64,000 nt of DNA from the NCBI GenBank assembly GCA_913060495.1, contig CAJXRP010000002.1:1-64000 (forward strand), written 5' to 3'. The notes under the pieces are model-generated. The model had not been told where the DNA came from, did no database searches, and saw only the letters and a list, made by a program, of their open reading frames with translations. Of this stretch, positions 57,417 to 64,000 are shown in pieces. The number at the start of each line of letters is the position of its first letter. Position 1 is the stretch's first letter. The stretch comes from an uncultured Gammaproteobacteria bacterium. GTDB lineage: Bacteria > Pseudomonadota > Gammaproteobacteria > Pseudomonadales > Pseudohongiellaceae. The position numbers were made by a program, and so were the translations under genes.

Positions 57417-57845
57417 TTATTTAACAACCCGCAGGGATGGCTTCTTACTAATACTCGACGGCTTAGAATCCGCGCCTTTCCTATCAGGCTGATCATCGGT
57501 ACCAGTTGGATTCGGAGGCTTTGGTAAGTTTGCGTCAGGATCGAAGATCATTCCTTGACCATTCTCTTTGGCGTAGATACCCATAACCGCCGAGATTGGC
57601 ACATACACTCGCTTGGGAATACCCGCAAAGCGGCCATCAAAATCGATAGCCTCACTACGAATAAATAGACTCTGAACAGCTGAAGGAGAGATATTAAGGA
57701 TGATCTGGCCATCCTTGACGTGTTCCTGCGGTACCTCAACTTCATTAGCAAAGGCATTCACAAGAATGTAGGGAGTACAGTCATTCTCTATGATCCAGTC
57801 GTAGAGCGCCCTTACTATATGCGGCCTACTCGAGCTCATGGTCAT
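57417..57845 (-). CDS. sspB: ClpXP adaptor SspB
   Basis: This adaptor delivers ssrA-tagged peptides to ClpXP. The 142 residues have the globular peptide-binding domain (IVRALYDWIIENDCTPYILVN; DGQIILNISPSAVQSLFI; FDGRFAGIPKRVYVPISAVMGIYAKENG). An acidic, Pro-rich flexible linker follows, and the C-terminal ClpX-docking peptide is PSLRVVK. It follows sspA by 26 bases on the same strand, as in E. coli. Confidence 0.97.
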   Translation of the reverse strand: MTMSSSRPHIVRALYDWIIENDCTPYILVNAFANEVEVPQEHVKDGQIILNISPSAVQSLFIRSEAIDFDGRFAGIPKRVYVPISAVMGIYAKENGQGMIFDPDANLPKPPNPTGTDDQPDRKGADSKPSSISKKPSLRVVK

Positions 57846-57871
57846 AGTGAATTCCTCGCTCTCGGTAAAGC

Positions 57872-58504
57872 TCAGACCATTTCTTTTTCTTGCTCGGAGA
57901 AACTTGCTAGAACTGACTCTCTTTCAAACAGGCGATCTCGATATTCCAAGAGAGGCTTGGTCGTTTTGTTCTTTGGCAGATCAATACCCATGATTGGGAG
58001 ACGCCAAAGAATTGGAGCAACACAGCAATCAACGATAGTGAATTCATCGCTCATAAAAAACGGCTTCTCACCGAAAATTGGAGCTATAGAAAGCAGGCTT
58101 TCACGCAATTCTTTACGCGCCTTCTCAAGTGCCGCAGGCGTTCCCTTTCCAGCCATTATGGCATCGACCTTGCCACACCAATCCTGTTTGATGCGATAAA
58201 TCCATAGTCTGCTTTCGGCTCGTGCTACCGGGTAAACTGGAAACAGAGGCGGATGAGGAAACCGCTCATCAAGATATTCCATCATGATGTCAGCTTCATA
58301 CAACACTAAATCTCTATCCACTAATGTGGGAAGCGTGTTGTAGGGATTCAGAGAAGCCAGATCTTCGGGCTTGCTATCAGGGTCCACGTCGATAGTCTCG
58401 ACTGTCACACCTTTCTCTGCCAGAACGATTCTAACCCGGTGGCTATAATGACTCTTGCCATCGGAGTAAAATGTCATTGAAGATCTTTTTGCTACTACGC
58501 CCAT
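57872..58504 (-). CDS. sspA: Stringent starvation protein A, RNA polymerase-associated
   Basis: This glutathione-transferase-like protein binds RNA polymerase and affects stress and virulence genes. In 210 residues, SHRVRIVLAEKGVTVETIDV lies near 22-41 and PYNTLPTLVDRDLVLYEADIMMEYLDERFPHPP near 53-85, with PVYPVARAESRL after it. The latter is the SspA hallmark. It lacks a catalytic glutathione residue, as expected. It lies 92 bases downstream of the bc1 operon on the same strand, with a hairpin between. Confidence 0.97.
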   Translation of the reverse strand: MGVVAKRSSMTFYSDGKSHYSHRVRIVLAEKGVTVETIDVDPDSKPEDLASLNPYNTLPTLVDRDLVLYEADIMMEYLDERFPHPPLFPVYPVARAESRLWIYRIKQDWCGKVDAIMAGKGTPAALEKARKELRESLLSIAPIFGEKPFFMSDEFTIVDCCVAPILWRLPIMGIDLPKNKTTKPLLEYRDRLFERESVLASFSEQEKEMV

Positions 58505-58556
58505 ATCAATCCCTTTAATCCAATCTATTCGTTTTTAATATTCTTGCCGACTACAT

Positions 58557-58581
58557 TGAAGCCGCGTCTGACGCGGCTTCA
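58557..58581 (-). terminator. Hairpin between the bc1 operon and sspA
   Basis: TGAAGCCGCG and CGCGGCTTCA form a perfect 10-bp stem with a five-base loop, 16 bases after the cytochrome gene stop on the minus strand. No T run follows, so it may only partly terminate, allowing some read-through to sspA. Confidence 0.55.
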
Positions 58582-58596
58582 CTAGACAAACGCTTG

Positions 58597-60654
58597 TTAG
58601 TGGTAGTCCTTACCAAATTCTCTTCCTACCAGTGTAGTCATTACAAAGAGGATTCCAAGAAATACTAATACCCAGATACCAATCTCTTGGCGTCTAGCTC
58701 GAATGGGCTCGCCCACGTAATACAGAAAATTCACCAGATCAGCGACGGTCTCGTCAAACTCTGCCGGAGATAACGCGCCAGTACCCTCTACATGCTCTAA
58801 AGTGCAATGAGATGGGTCTGGATCGCCATGAGAGTCGCAGACCACATCGCCTTGCAGTTCATGCAATACATTAGGCATGGCCACGTTTGGAAATATCTTA
58901 TTATTTACACCGAAGGCTCTTACGTCATCTGCATAAAATCCCTTCAGGTAACTGTACAACCAATCTGGGTGCCGAACGCGACCTATCAACGTCAGGTCAG
59001 GAGGCGCTGCGCCAAACCAGCCTTCTGAGTCTTCGTTTGCCATGGAATTGGTAATCAGATCACCAATCAATGAGCCATCGAATATCAGATTATCTACAAC
59101 CATCTGCTCAGGAATTTCGAGATCTTCCGCAGTTCTTGCATAACGCTGGTAGCCAAGCTCATGACAACTTGCACAGTAATTCATGTAGGTCTTGAAGCCA
59201 CGCTGCAATGAACCTTTGTCATCGAAGTCAGTCTCGACGTGCTCAAGATCCAGGTTCGCCTCAGCAGCTTCCGCCGAGCTGGATGTCAGCATCAACGCCC
59301 CAGCTACAAGGAAGATCAGTAATAAGATGCTGCCGATGAGCTGTGGAATCGAGATAAAACGACCCGTGACTCGCTCAGGAGGCGTCCCTGTTTTCTCCAT
59401 GCGCGTATACCAAGGCATAGCGAAGAAGAACGCGAAGTAGACTAGCGTCATAAACTGGGCCATCAAGGTCTTTGCCGGGCTCACCGTCTGTGTACCAAGC
59501 ACACCCAATACTAGAAACGATACAACGAAGAGCAATAGAGCAACTCGGCTATAGGTTCCCTTATAACGCATGGACTTAACCGGGCTTTTATCCAGCCAAG
59601 GCAGCACAAAGAGAATCGCAATCGCACCGAACATAACCAACATGCCCCAGAACTTTGCGTCTATGCCAAACAAGGGATAGGTCACTGCGCGCAGCATGGA
59701 GTAGAACGGCGTGAAGTACCAAACTGGAGGCACGTGCTCAGGAGTCTTAAGCGAGTTCGCTTCCTGGAAGTTAGACAACTCCAAGAAGTAGCCGCCCATC
59801 TCAGGCGCGAAGAATACAATCGCACAGAACACAAACAGAAAGACTACTATAGCCGGCAAATCATGGTACATCGTATAGTAAGGATGAAATGGAACGCCAT
59901 CCTTAGGAATACCATCCGCTCCCTTGTTCTTCTTGATGTCTATACCGTCTGGATTGTTCGAGCCAACTTCGTGAAGTGCAAGTATGTGAAGTACAACCAG
60001 AGCAATCAACACGATTGGCAATGCCACCACGTGTAGTGCAAAGAATCTGTTCAGCGTGGCACCGGAGATAAGATAGTCACCTCGAACCCACACAAGCAAG
60101 TCATCACCGATCACAGGAATAGCACCGGCTAGCGATACGATTACATTCGCACCCCAGTAGGACAGCTGGCCCCAAGGTAGTACGTAACCCATGAAGCCTT
60201 CCATCATCAATACCAGATAGATAGCCATGCCGAAAACCCAGATTAACTCTCTCGGTTTCTGATAGGAGCCATACATTAGACCGCGGAACATGTGCATATA
60301 GACCACTATGAAGAATGCCGATGCACCGGTTGAATGCAGATAGCGTAATAGCCATCCCCATTCTACGTCACGCATGATGTACTCGACCGAGGCAAATGCC
60401 GCTTCGGCGCTCGGCGTGTAGTTCATCGTCAACCAAACACCAGTCAGTAGCTGGAGAACTAATACCACCATGGAAAGCACACCAAAGAAGTACCAGAAGT
60501 TAAAATTCTTAGGCGCGTAGTACTCACTCATGTGAGTTTTCCACGTGCGTACGATAGGCAGTCTCGCGTCAGTCCAGTCAACAAGGCCGATCGCGGCACT
60601 CATTAATTTTCCCGGCTTGGCCGAATCGTTTCCGTTGTTTGCTGTATCAGTCAT
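58597..60654 (-). CDS. Cytochrome b - cytochrome c1 fusion of the bc1 complex
   Basis: One 685-residue frame encodes both membrane subunits of ubiquinol:cytochrome c reductase. Residues about 1-430 are cytochrome b, with haem-ligand helices near LRYLHSTGASAFFIVVYMHM and RFFALHVVALP. The Qo motif is PVWY (about 310) instead of PEWY. A hydrophobic segment ending SSSAEAAEA (about 440-465) looks like an internal signal peptide. Then comes cytochrome c1: haem site CASCH (494-498), Met-ligand region NVAMPNVLHELQG, and a C-terminal anchor helix. Similar fusions (fbcH of Bradyrhizobium) are cleaved to two subunits. The start overlaps the petA stop by one base. No stop or frameshift separates the halves. 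Confidence 0.95.
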   Translation of the reverse strand: MTDTANNGNDSAKPGKLMSAAIGLVDWTDARLPIVRTWKTHMSEYYAPKNFNFWYFFGVLSMVVLVLQLLTGVWLTMNYTPSAEAAFASVEYIMRDVEWGWLLRYLHSTGASAFFIVVYMHMFRGLMYGSYQKPRELIWVFGMAIYLVLMMEGFMGYVLPWGQLSYWGANVIVSLAGAIPVIGDDLLVWVRGDYLISGATLNRFFALHVVALPIVLIALVVLHILALHEVGSNNPDGIDIKKNKGADGIPKDGVPFHPYYTMYHDLPAIVVFLFVFCAIVFFAPEMGGYFLELSNFQEANSLKTPEHVPPVWYFTPFYSMLRAVTYPLFGIDAKFWGMLVMFGAIAILFVLPWLDKSPVKSMRYKGTYSRVALLLFVVSFLVLGVLGTQTVSPAKTLMAQFMTLVYFAFFFAMPWYTRMEKTGTPPERVTGRFISIPQLIGSILLLIFLVAGALMLTSSSAEAAEANLDLEHVETDFDDKGSLQRGFKTYMNYCASCHELGYQRYARTAEDLEIPEQMVVDNLIFDGSLIGDLITNSMANEDSEGWFGAAPPDLTLIGRVRHPDWLYSYLKGFYADDVRAFGVNNKIFPNVAMPNVLHELQGDVVCDSHGDPDPSHCTLEHVEGTGALSPAEFDETVADLVNFLYYVGEPIRARRQEIGIWVLVFLGILFVMTTLVGREFGKDYH

Positions 60655-61253
60655 TACGCGTTCTCCTCATCAATACCAATCACGAGGACGCTATCACCCT
60701 CGAAGGAGTATGGTGGAACTTCCATGTTTCTAGAAGAAGGCGAACCGCTGTAAACACGTCCTGCTAGGTCAAAACGCGAGCCGTGACAAGGACAGAAGAA
60801 CCCGCCACGCCATTCGGTATCGAAAGGCTCAGGCTTTAACTCGATATGTGGAGTCGGTGAACAGAACAGGTGTGGGCACAGGCCGACCAAAACCATGACA
60901 TCAGGTGTGCGTGATCGAAATTCGTTCTGAGCATAGCCAGGCTGCTCAAGCTCCTGAGAATCAGGATCTGTTAGACGATCCGGATCTTCATTCAATGCGC
61001 TCAATATTTCTTCCGAGCGCTTGATGACGAATATAGGCCTGCCACGCCAAGCGGGGATAGGACCTAACATCTCGCCGTCTTGCAGGCGACTGATGTCAAT
61101 TCTAACTGGCGCACCGGCAGCTCTTGCCTTTGCACTAGGGCTCCAAGAGCCAACAAATGGGACCGCAGCCCCTACAACACCGGCCGCACCTACTACCGAA
61201 GTTGACCCTACTAAAAACCGTCTACGGCCAGCATTTGCACTGTCGTCAGTCAC
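60654..61253 (-). CDS. petA: Rieske iron-sulphur subunit of the bc1 complex
   Basis: This [2Fe-2S] subunit moves electrons from ubiquinol to cytochrome c1. I start it at a GTG (61253) because AAGGAG lies 8 bases upstream, giving 199 residues that open TDDSANAGRRRFLVG with a twin-arginine-type signal and membrane helix. The cluster boxes are CPHLFC and CPCHGSRFDLAGRVY. Box I normally reads CTHLGC; both ligand positions are kept but the Thr and Gly are replaced. Its stop overlaps the start of the cytochrome b-c1 gene (TAATG), so translation is coupled. Confidence 0.95.
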   Translation of the reverse strand: MTDDSANAGRRRFLVGSTSVVGAAGVVGAAVPFVGSWSPSAKARAAGAPVRIDISRLQDGEMLGPIPAWRGRPIFVIKRSEEILSALNEDPDRLTDPDSQELEQPGYAQNEFRSRTPDVMVLVGLCPHLFCSPTPHIELKPEPFDTEWRGGFFCPCHGSRFDLAGRVYSGSPSSRNMEVPPYSFEGDSVLVIGIDEENA

Positions 61254-61468
61254 CGTAAATTTCTCCTTGAGAACAAGCTTGTCAATTGAATTACCCCTGC
61301 AATCGAGGGATACGCGACTCATCGATCGCGAGTTTGGGCCATACCGCCATGGAGGGTCGGCAAAGCGCGTGAATTCTAGTCAATTTTGCACTTTTTAGCA
61401 AGTGAAGGAACGGCCTAAACCGATTCTATGCTGTTGAATAGTAGGGGGAAAAAAATATTTTTGCAGAC

Positions 61469-61508
61469 AAAAAAAACGCCGATTTCGAACACGAAATCGG
61501 CGTTTTTT
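61469..61508. terminator. Strong terminator after rpsI
   Basis: AACGCCGATTTCG (61475-61487) pairs with CGAAATCGGCGTT across a four-base loop. It is flanked by eight As on the left (Ts on the minus strand) and six Ts on the right, so it works in both directions. On the minus strand it ends the rplM-rpsI transcript and separates it from petA. Confidence 0.93.
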
Positions 61509-61520
61509 GAATCTTTCGTC

Positions 61521-61913
61521 TTAACGCTTGGAAAACTGCGGCTTCTTTCTCGCCTTGCGTAGACCGACCTTCTTTCGTTCAACTTCACGAGCATCACGTG
61601 TTACGAAGCCAGCTTTACGCAGTGTAGGCTTCAGCTCTTCGTCATACTGCATCAGAGCGCGAGTGATTCCGTGTCTGATAGCGCCGGCCTGACCGAAACT
61701 ACCACCGCCACGTACAGTGATCTTAATATCGAATTTTTCAACCATCTCCACCAATTCAAGTGGCTGCTTGACGATCATACGCGCTACTTCACGACCGAAG
61801 TAACCGTCTAGAGTACGACTATTTATTGTAATCGCGCCGCTGCCGCTAGTTAGGAAGACTCTCGCTGTAGAGGTCTTACGTCGGCCAGTGCCGTAATATT
61901 GAGTGCTAGACAT
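61521..61913 (-). CDS. rpsI: Ribosomal protein S9
   Basis: This is a small-subunit protein whose C-terminal tail reaches the P-site tRNA. The 130 residues have [21 protein letters not shown] at the start and [22 protein letters not shown] (about 65). The C-terminal basic [16 protein letters not shown] is diagnostic. It follows rplM by 17 bases in the standard rplM-rpsI operon and ends before a strong terminator. Confidence 0.99.
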   Translation of the reverse strand: MSSTQYYGTGRRKTSTARVFLTSGSGAITINSRTLDGYFGREVARMIVKQPLELVEMVEKFDIKITVRGGGSFGQAGAIRHGITRALMQYDEELKPTLRKAGFVTRDAREVERKKVGLRKARKKPQFSKR

Positions 61914-61930
61914 GAGTTAAGCGAACCTCT

Positions 61931-62359
61931 TTAAAGTTGTAGTGTCTGTGGTTGCTGTGCGCCATGTGGGTGCTCAGTACCTGCGTAGACTTTGAGTTTC
62001 TTAAACATTGCTCGACCTAGAGGACTTCTAGGGAGCATTCCCTTAACGGCTAGCTGAACCACACGTTCTGGATCTTTATCTAGCAGCTTCTCGAAAGGCA
62101 ATTGCTTTAAGCCACCAGGAAAGCCAGAGTGAGAGTAATAGATCTTACCTTTGGCCTTGTTGCCAGTTACTCTGACCTTGTCAGCATTGATAACAACAAC
62201 AAAGTCACCAGTATCCACGTGAGCCGTGTATTCGGGCTTATGTTTTCCGCGAAGGCGAGTCGCTATTTCAGTAGCCATGCGGCCCAGAGTCTGGCCTTCG
62301 GCATCTACAAGCAGCCATTTCTGGTCTACTTCATGAGGTTTTGCGCTGTAAGTCTTCAT
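61931..62359 (-). CDS. rplM: Ribosomal protein L13
   Basis: This is an early-assembly large-subunit protein. The 142-residue product begins [15 protein letters not shown], the family N-terminus; the frame is open 19 codons further upstream but that part is not conserved. Landmarks are [18 protein letters not shown] (about 24), [16 protein letters not shown] (about 46) and [20 protein letters not shown] (about 105). In E. coli the rplM leader is a site of L13 autoregulation; no such structure was assessed here. Confidence 0.99.
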   Translation of the reverse strand: MKTYSAKPHEVDQKWLLVDAEGQTLGRMATEIATRLRGKHKPEYTAHVDTGDFVVVINADKVRVTGNKAKGKIYYSHSGFPGGLKQLPFEKLLDKDPERVVQLAVKGMLPRSPLGRAMFKKLKVYAGTEHPHGAQQPQTLQL

Positions 62360-62547
62360 TATTCTGTCATTAGGCTTTGCTTTAAGGAGCGCGAATACTA
62401 CCGGAGCAATGCTCAATATTCAAGCGAATTTAGGCCCTGAATGTAGATTTTTCGTGGGCTGCGGAATAGTTGCCAAGCTACCGAATACAGCGCCTCTCAA
62501 AGACAAAGGCCGGATCACGATTTTATTAGTCGCGATGAGCGAATTAC

Positions 62548-63657
62548 CTACGCTAAGTGCTGATCGCCAAGATAGGCCTCGGACTGCATCTCAATTAGCC
62601 TCGATTGCGTGCGCTCGAACTCGAAGCGCAGCTTCTCGCCGGTATATAGCTCCGCAATAGGCACTTCAGCGGCTATAACGAGCTTTACCCTTCTGTCGTA
62701 GAGTTCATCCACCAGACTAATAAAGCGCCGCGCGCTATCACTGGCATTTTCTTGCATCTGTGGGACGCCAGACAGAATTACCGCATGATATATCTTCGCG
62801 AGCTCCACGTAGTCGAAGGCGCTGCGCGCGCCCTCACAGATCTGCTCGAAGGCGAACCACACCACATCCTTGCTGCAGTATTGCGTGTCTATTCGGCGCT
62901 CCAAAATCTCAATTCCAGCTCCTTTATGGACGTGAGAGCTGTCTGGCGTGAGCTCGTTAAAACACACCATCAATCTAGCTTCCGTATCCTCTGATATGGG
63001 ACAGTGATAAAGCGTAGCCTGTGAGAGGCTTCGCAATCGGTAGTCCACTCCACTTTGAATTTCAACGGTTTGTGTATGTTCTTTGATGAGCGCAATTGCT
63101 GGCAGGAAGCGCTGTCTCTGCAGACCATCCTCGTACAAACGATCAGGCTCAATATTAGAAGTCGCGATCAGAATCACTTGCCGCTTGAACAGAGCCTCAA
63201 GCAAGCCGGCGAGTATCATGGCATCACCGATATCGCGCACGAAAAACTCGTCAAAGCATAGAACCCGAGACTCACCCGCTATCTGATCGGCGACTTTCTC
63301 CAGTGGGTTTTTCTGTCCCTGCAGTGACGCAAGGTCGCGATGAACCCGCTGCATGAAACGATGAAAGTGTGTGCGCATTTTTGATTCGCCCGGCAAGCTC
63401 TCAAAGAACACATCCATCAGATAAGTCTTACCCCGACCCACTCCACCCCAGATGTAGAGCCCTTGAATCGGCTCCGCAACCTGCTCGGCGGCGATCAAAC
63501 GACGCCTCAACCTCTCTAGCAGCCCTGCACCCTTCGGTTCGATCTGCATGATCCGCTCATACAAATTTTGCAGATGACCCACCAGCGCCCGCTGAGCAAC
63601 ATCAGCAGTTATGACGTTATTCTCTAGATCGAGCTGATATCGCTGCAATGGGCCCAT
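62548..63657 (-). CDS. zapE: Cell division ATPase ZapE (AFG1 family)
   Basis: This AAA-type ATPase associates with the Z ring during constriction in E. coli. The 369 residues have Walker A GGVGRGKTYLMD (about 71-82), the family motif KMRTHFHRFMQRVH (about 93), the Walker B-like LCFDEFFVRDIGDAM (about 132) and the sensor IATSNIEPDRLYEDGLQR (about 165). VDELYDRRVKLVI lies near the C-terminus. It is upstream of rplM on the same strand and divergent from zapG, as in E. coli. Confidence 0.97.
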   Translation of the reverse strand: MGPLQRYQLDLENNVITADVAQRALVGHLQNLYERIMQIEPKGAGLLERLRRRLIAAEQVAEPIQGLYIWGGVGRGKTYLMDVFFESLPGESKMRTHFHRFMQRVHRDLASLQGQKNPLEKVADQIAGESRVLCFDEFFVRDIGDAMILAGLLEALFKRQVILIATSNIEPDRLYEDGLQRQRFLPAIALIKEHTQTVEIQSGVDYRLRSLSQATLYHCPISEDTEARLMVCFNELTPDSSHVHKGAGIEILERRIDTQYCSKDVVWFAFEQICEGARSAFDYVELAKIYHAVILSGVPQMQENASDSARRFISLVDELYDRRVKLVIAAEVPIAELYTGEKLRFEFERTQSRLIEMQSEAYLGDQHLA

Positions 63658-63852
63658 TGTTTTCCAATCTGGCGAAGAATCGCCACCTATTACTTGCCGG
63701 TAAAAAAGCGCACAGTTTCCAGACTCTGCTTAAGAATGGCAACCTCTATTCATCTATCTGCACCCAATTCTGGGTGATTAGCAACCGCCTCAATGTGTTG
63801 TTCTAGCTCTCTATTAGCAACAAGTTTGTTAAAAAAAAACCATGAACTGAGG

Positions 63853-63858
63853 TATACT
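63853..63858 (+). promoter_or_regulatory. Candidate -10 box of zapG
   Basis: TATACT lies about 90 bases before the zapG ATG. No good -35 box is spaced at 17 bases; the upstream sequence is a poly-A stretch, which can substitute as an UP-like element. Tentative. Confidence 0.35.
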
Positions 63859-63950
63859 CAACGAACACGTTTCTCACCACAACTAGGCGAGAGGCAAAAC
63901 GTCTGGCCGAGAAGCATTCATCACAAAATATTCAAGAGGCGATTAGTTAA

Positions 63951-64000
63951 ATGATTTGGTTAACTGCAGTAGCGTGTCTGGTCGTAGGAATTGTAATTGG
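63951..64000 (+). CDS. zapG: ZapG / YhcB (DUF1043) cell-envelope protein, 5' part only
   Basis: Only the first 16 codons and part of the 17th are in the window, and they encode a membrane helix start (MIWLTAVACLVVGIVIG). YhcB/ZapG proteins start with such a helix ending VVGIxIG, and the gene lies divergently next to zapE in E. coli. AGAGG is found 11 bases before the ATG. The rest of the gene is cut off by the window end. Family call rests on synteny and a short match. Confidence 0.7.
   Translation, partial: MIWLTAVACLVVGIVI

Noticed and set aside
61254..61322. Longer petA start giving 222 residues
   Set aside because: The GTG at 61253 has a strong AAGGAG site and leads directly into the twin-arginine signal; the upstream codons look non-coding.

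Overview
This window is chromosomal DNA from a free-living gammaproteobacterium. It has no plasmid, phage or transposon genes. Evidence for the class: a homodimeric-type pyruvate dehydrogenase (aceE), fxsA next to groESL, a complete mraZ-to-ftsZ-lpxC division and cell-wall (dcw) cluster, a type IV pilus block (pilin, pilB, pilC, pilD) beside nadC, and the rnpB-rsmI-lpoA-yraN-diaA-dolP and sspB-sspA-petABC-rpsI-rplM-zapE blocks. GC content looks moderate by eye. The genus cannot be read from the sequence. The gene content fits a Pseudomonas-related or oligotrophic marine lineage.

Layout. (1) 1-7.2 kb: a large hairpin element, groES-groEL behind a sigma-32-type promoter, fxsA, an alkyltransferase-like DNA repair protein, the muropeptide permease ampG, a YajQ-type protein, and a two-gene FecCD-type ABC importer. 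(2) 7.2-17.6 kb: aceE-aceF, ampD-ampE, a DUF1631 protein, a periplasmic-type aspartic protease, nadC and a secreted HNH nuclease. (3) 17.6-25.8 kb: a small cytochrome c, a 1.1 kb gene-poor stretch with pilin control sites, two tandem pilin genes, a TfpX/TfpZ-like pilin accessory gene on the opposite strand, pilB-pilC-pilD, coaE and yacG. (4) 25.9-33.8 kb: an unrecognised secreted protein with a beta-propeller-like part, then mutT, argJ, secA and an M23 peptidase, all on the minus strand. (5) 33.9-52.1 kb: lpxC and the dcw cluster (ftsZ, ftsA, ftsQ, ddlB, murC, murG, ftsW, murD, mraY, murF, murE, ftsI, ftsL, rsmH, mraZ), transcribed on the minus strand from a promoter with phased MraZ boxes. 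(6) 52.3-64 kb: RNase P RNA, rsmI, lpoA-yraN-diaA-dolP, sspA-sspB, a cytochrome bc1 operon, the rplM-rpsI ribosomal operon, zapE and the start of zapG.

How the genes work together. Much of the window builds and recycles the envelope. The dcw cluster makes lipid II and the divisome, LpxC starts lipid A synthesis, LpoA activates a penicillin-binding protein, and AmpG and AmpD recycle muropeptides. SecA exports the envelope proteins, and PilB/C/D assemble pili from the tandem pilins. Energy metabolism is represented by AceEF and the bc1 complex.

The most unusual gene is at 58597-60654. It encodes cytochrome b and cytochrome c1 as one 685-residue polyprotein with an internal signal-peptide-like junction. 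Its Rieske partner has an atypical first cluster box (CPHLFC). Other points of interest are the tandem pilins with a tiny C-terminal cysteine loop, a perfect GntR-type operator before aceE, a 14-bp tandem duplication at the diaA start that creates a 7-codon overlapping leader ORF, and a near-perfect 145-bp hairpin at the left edge. I found no clearly new multi-gene system. The window is mostly conserved core genome with a few accessory insertions.
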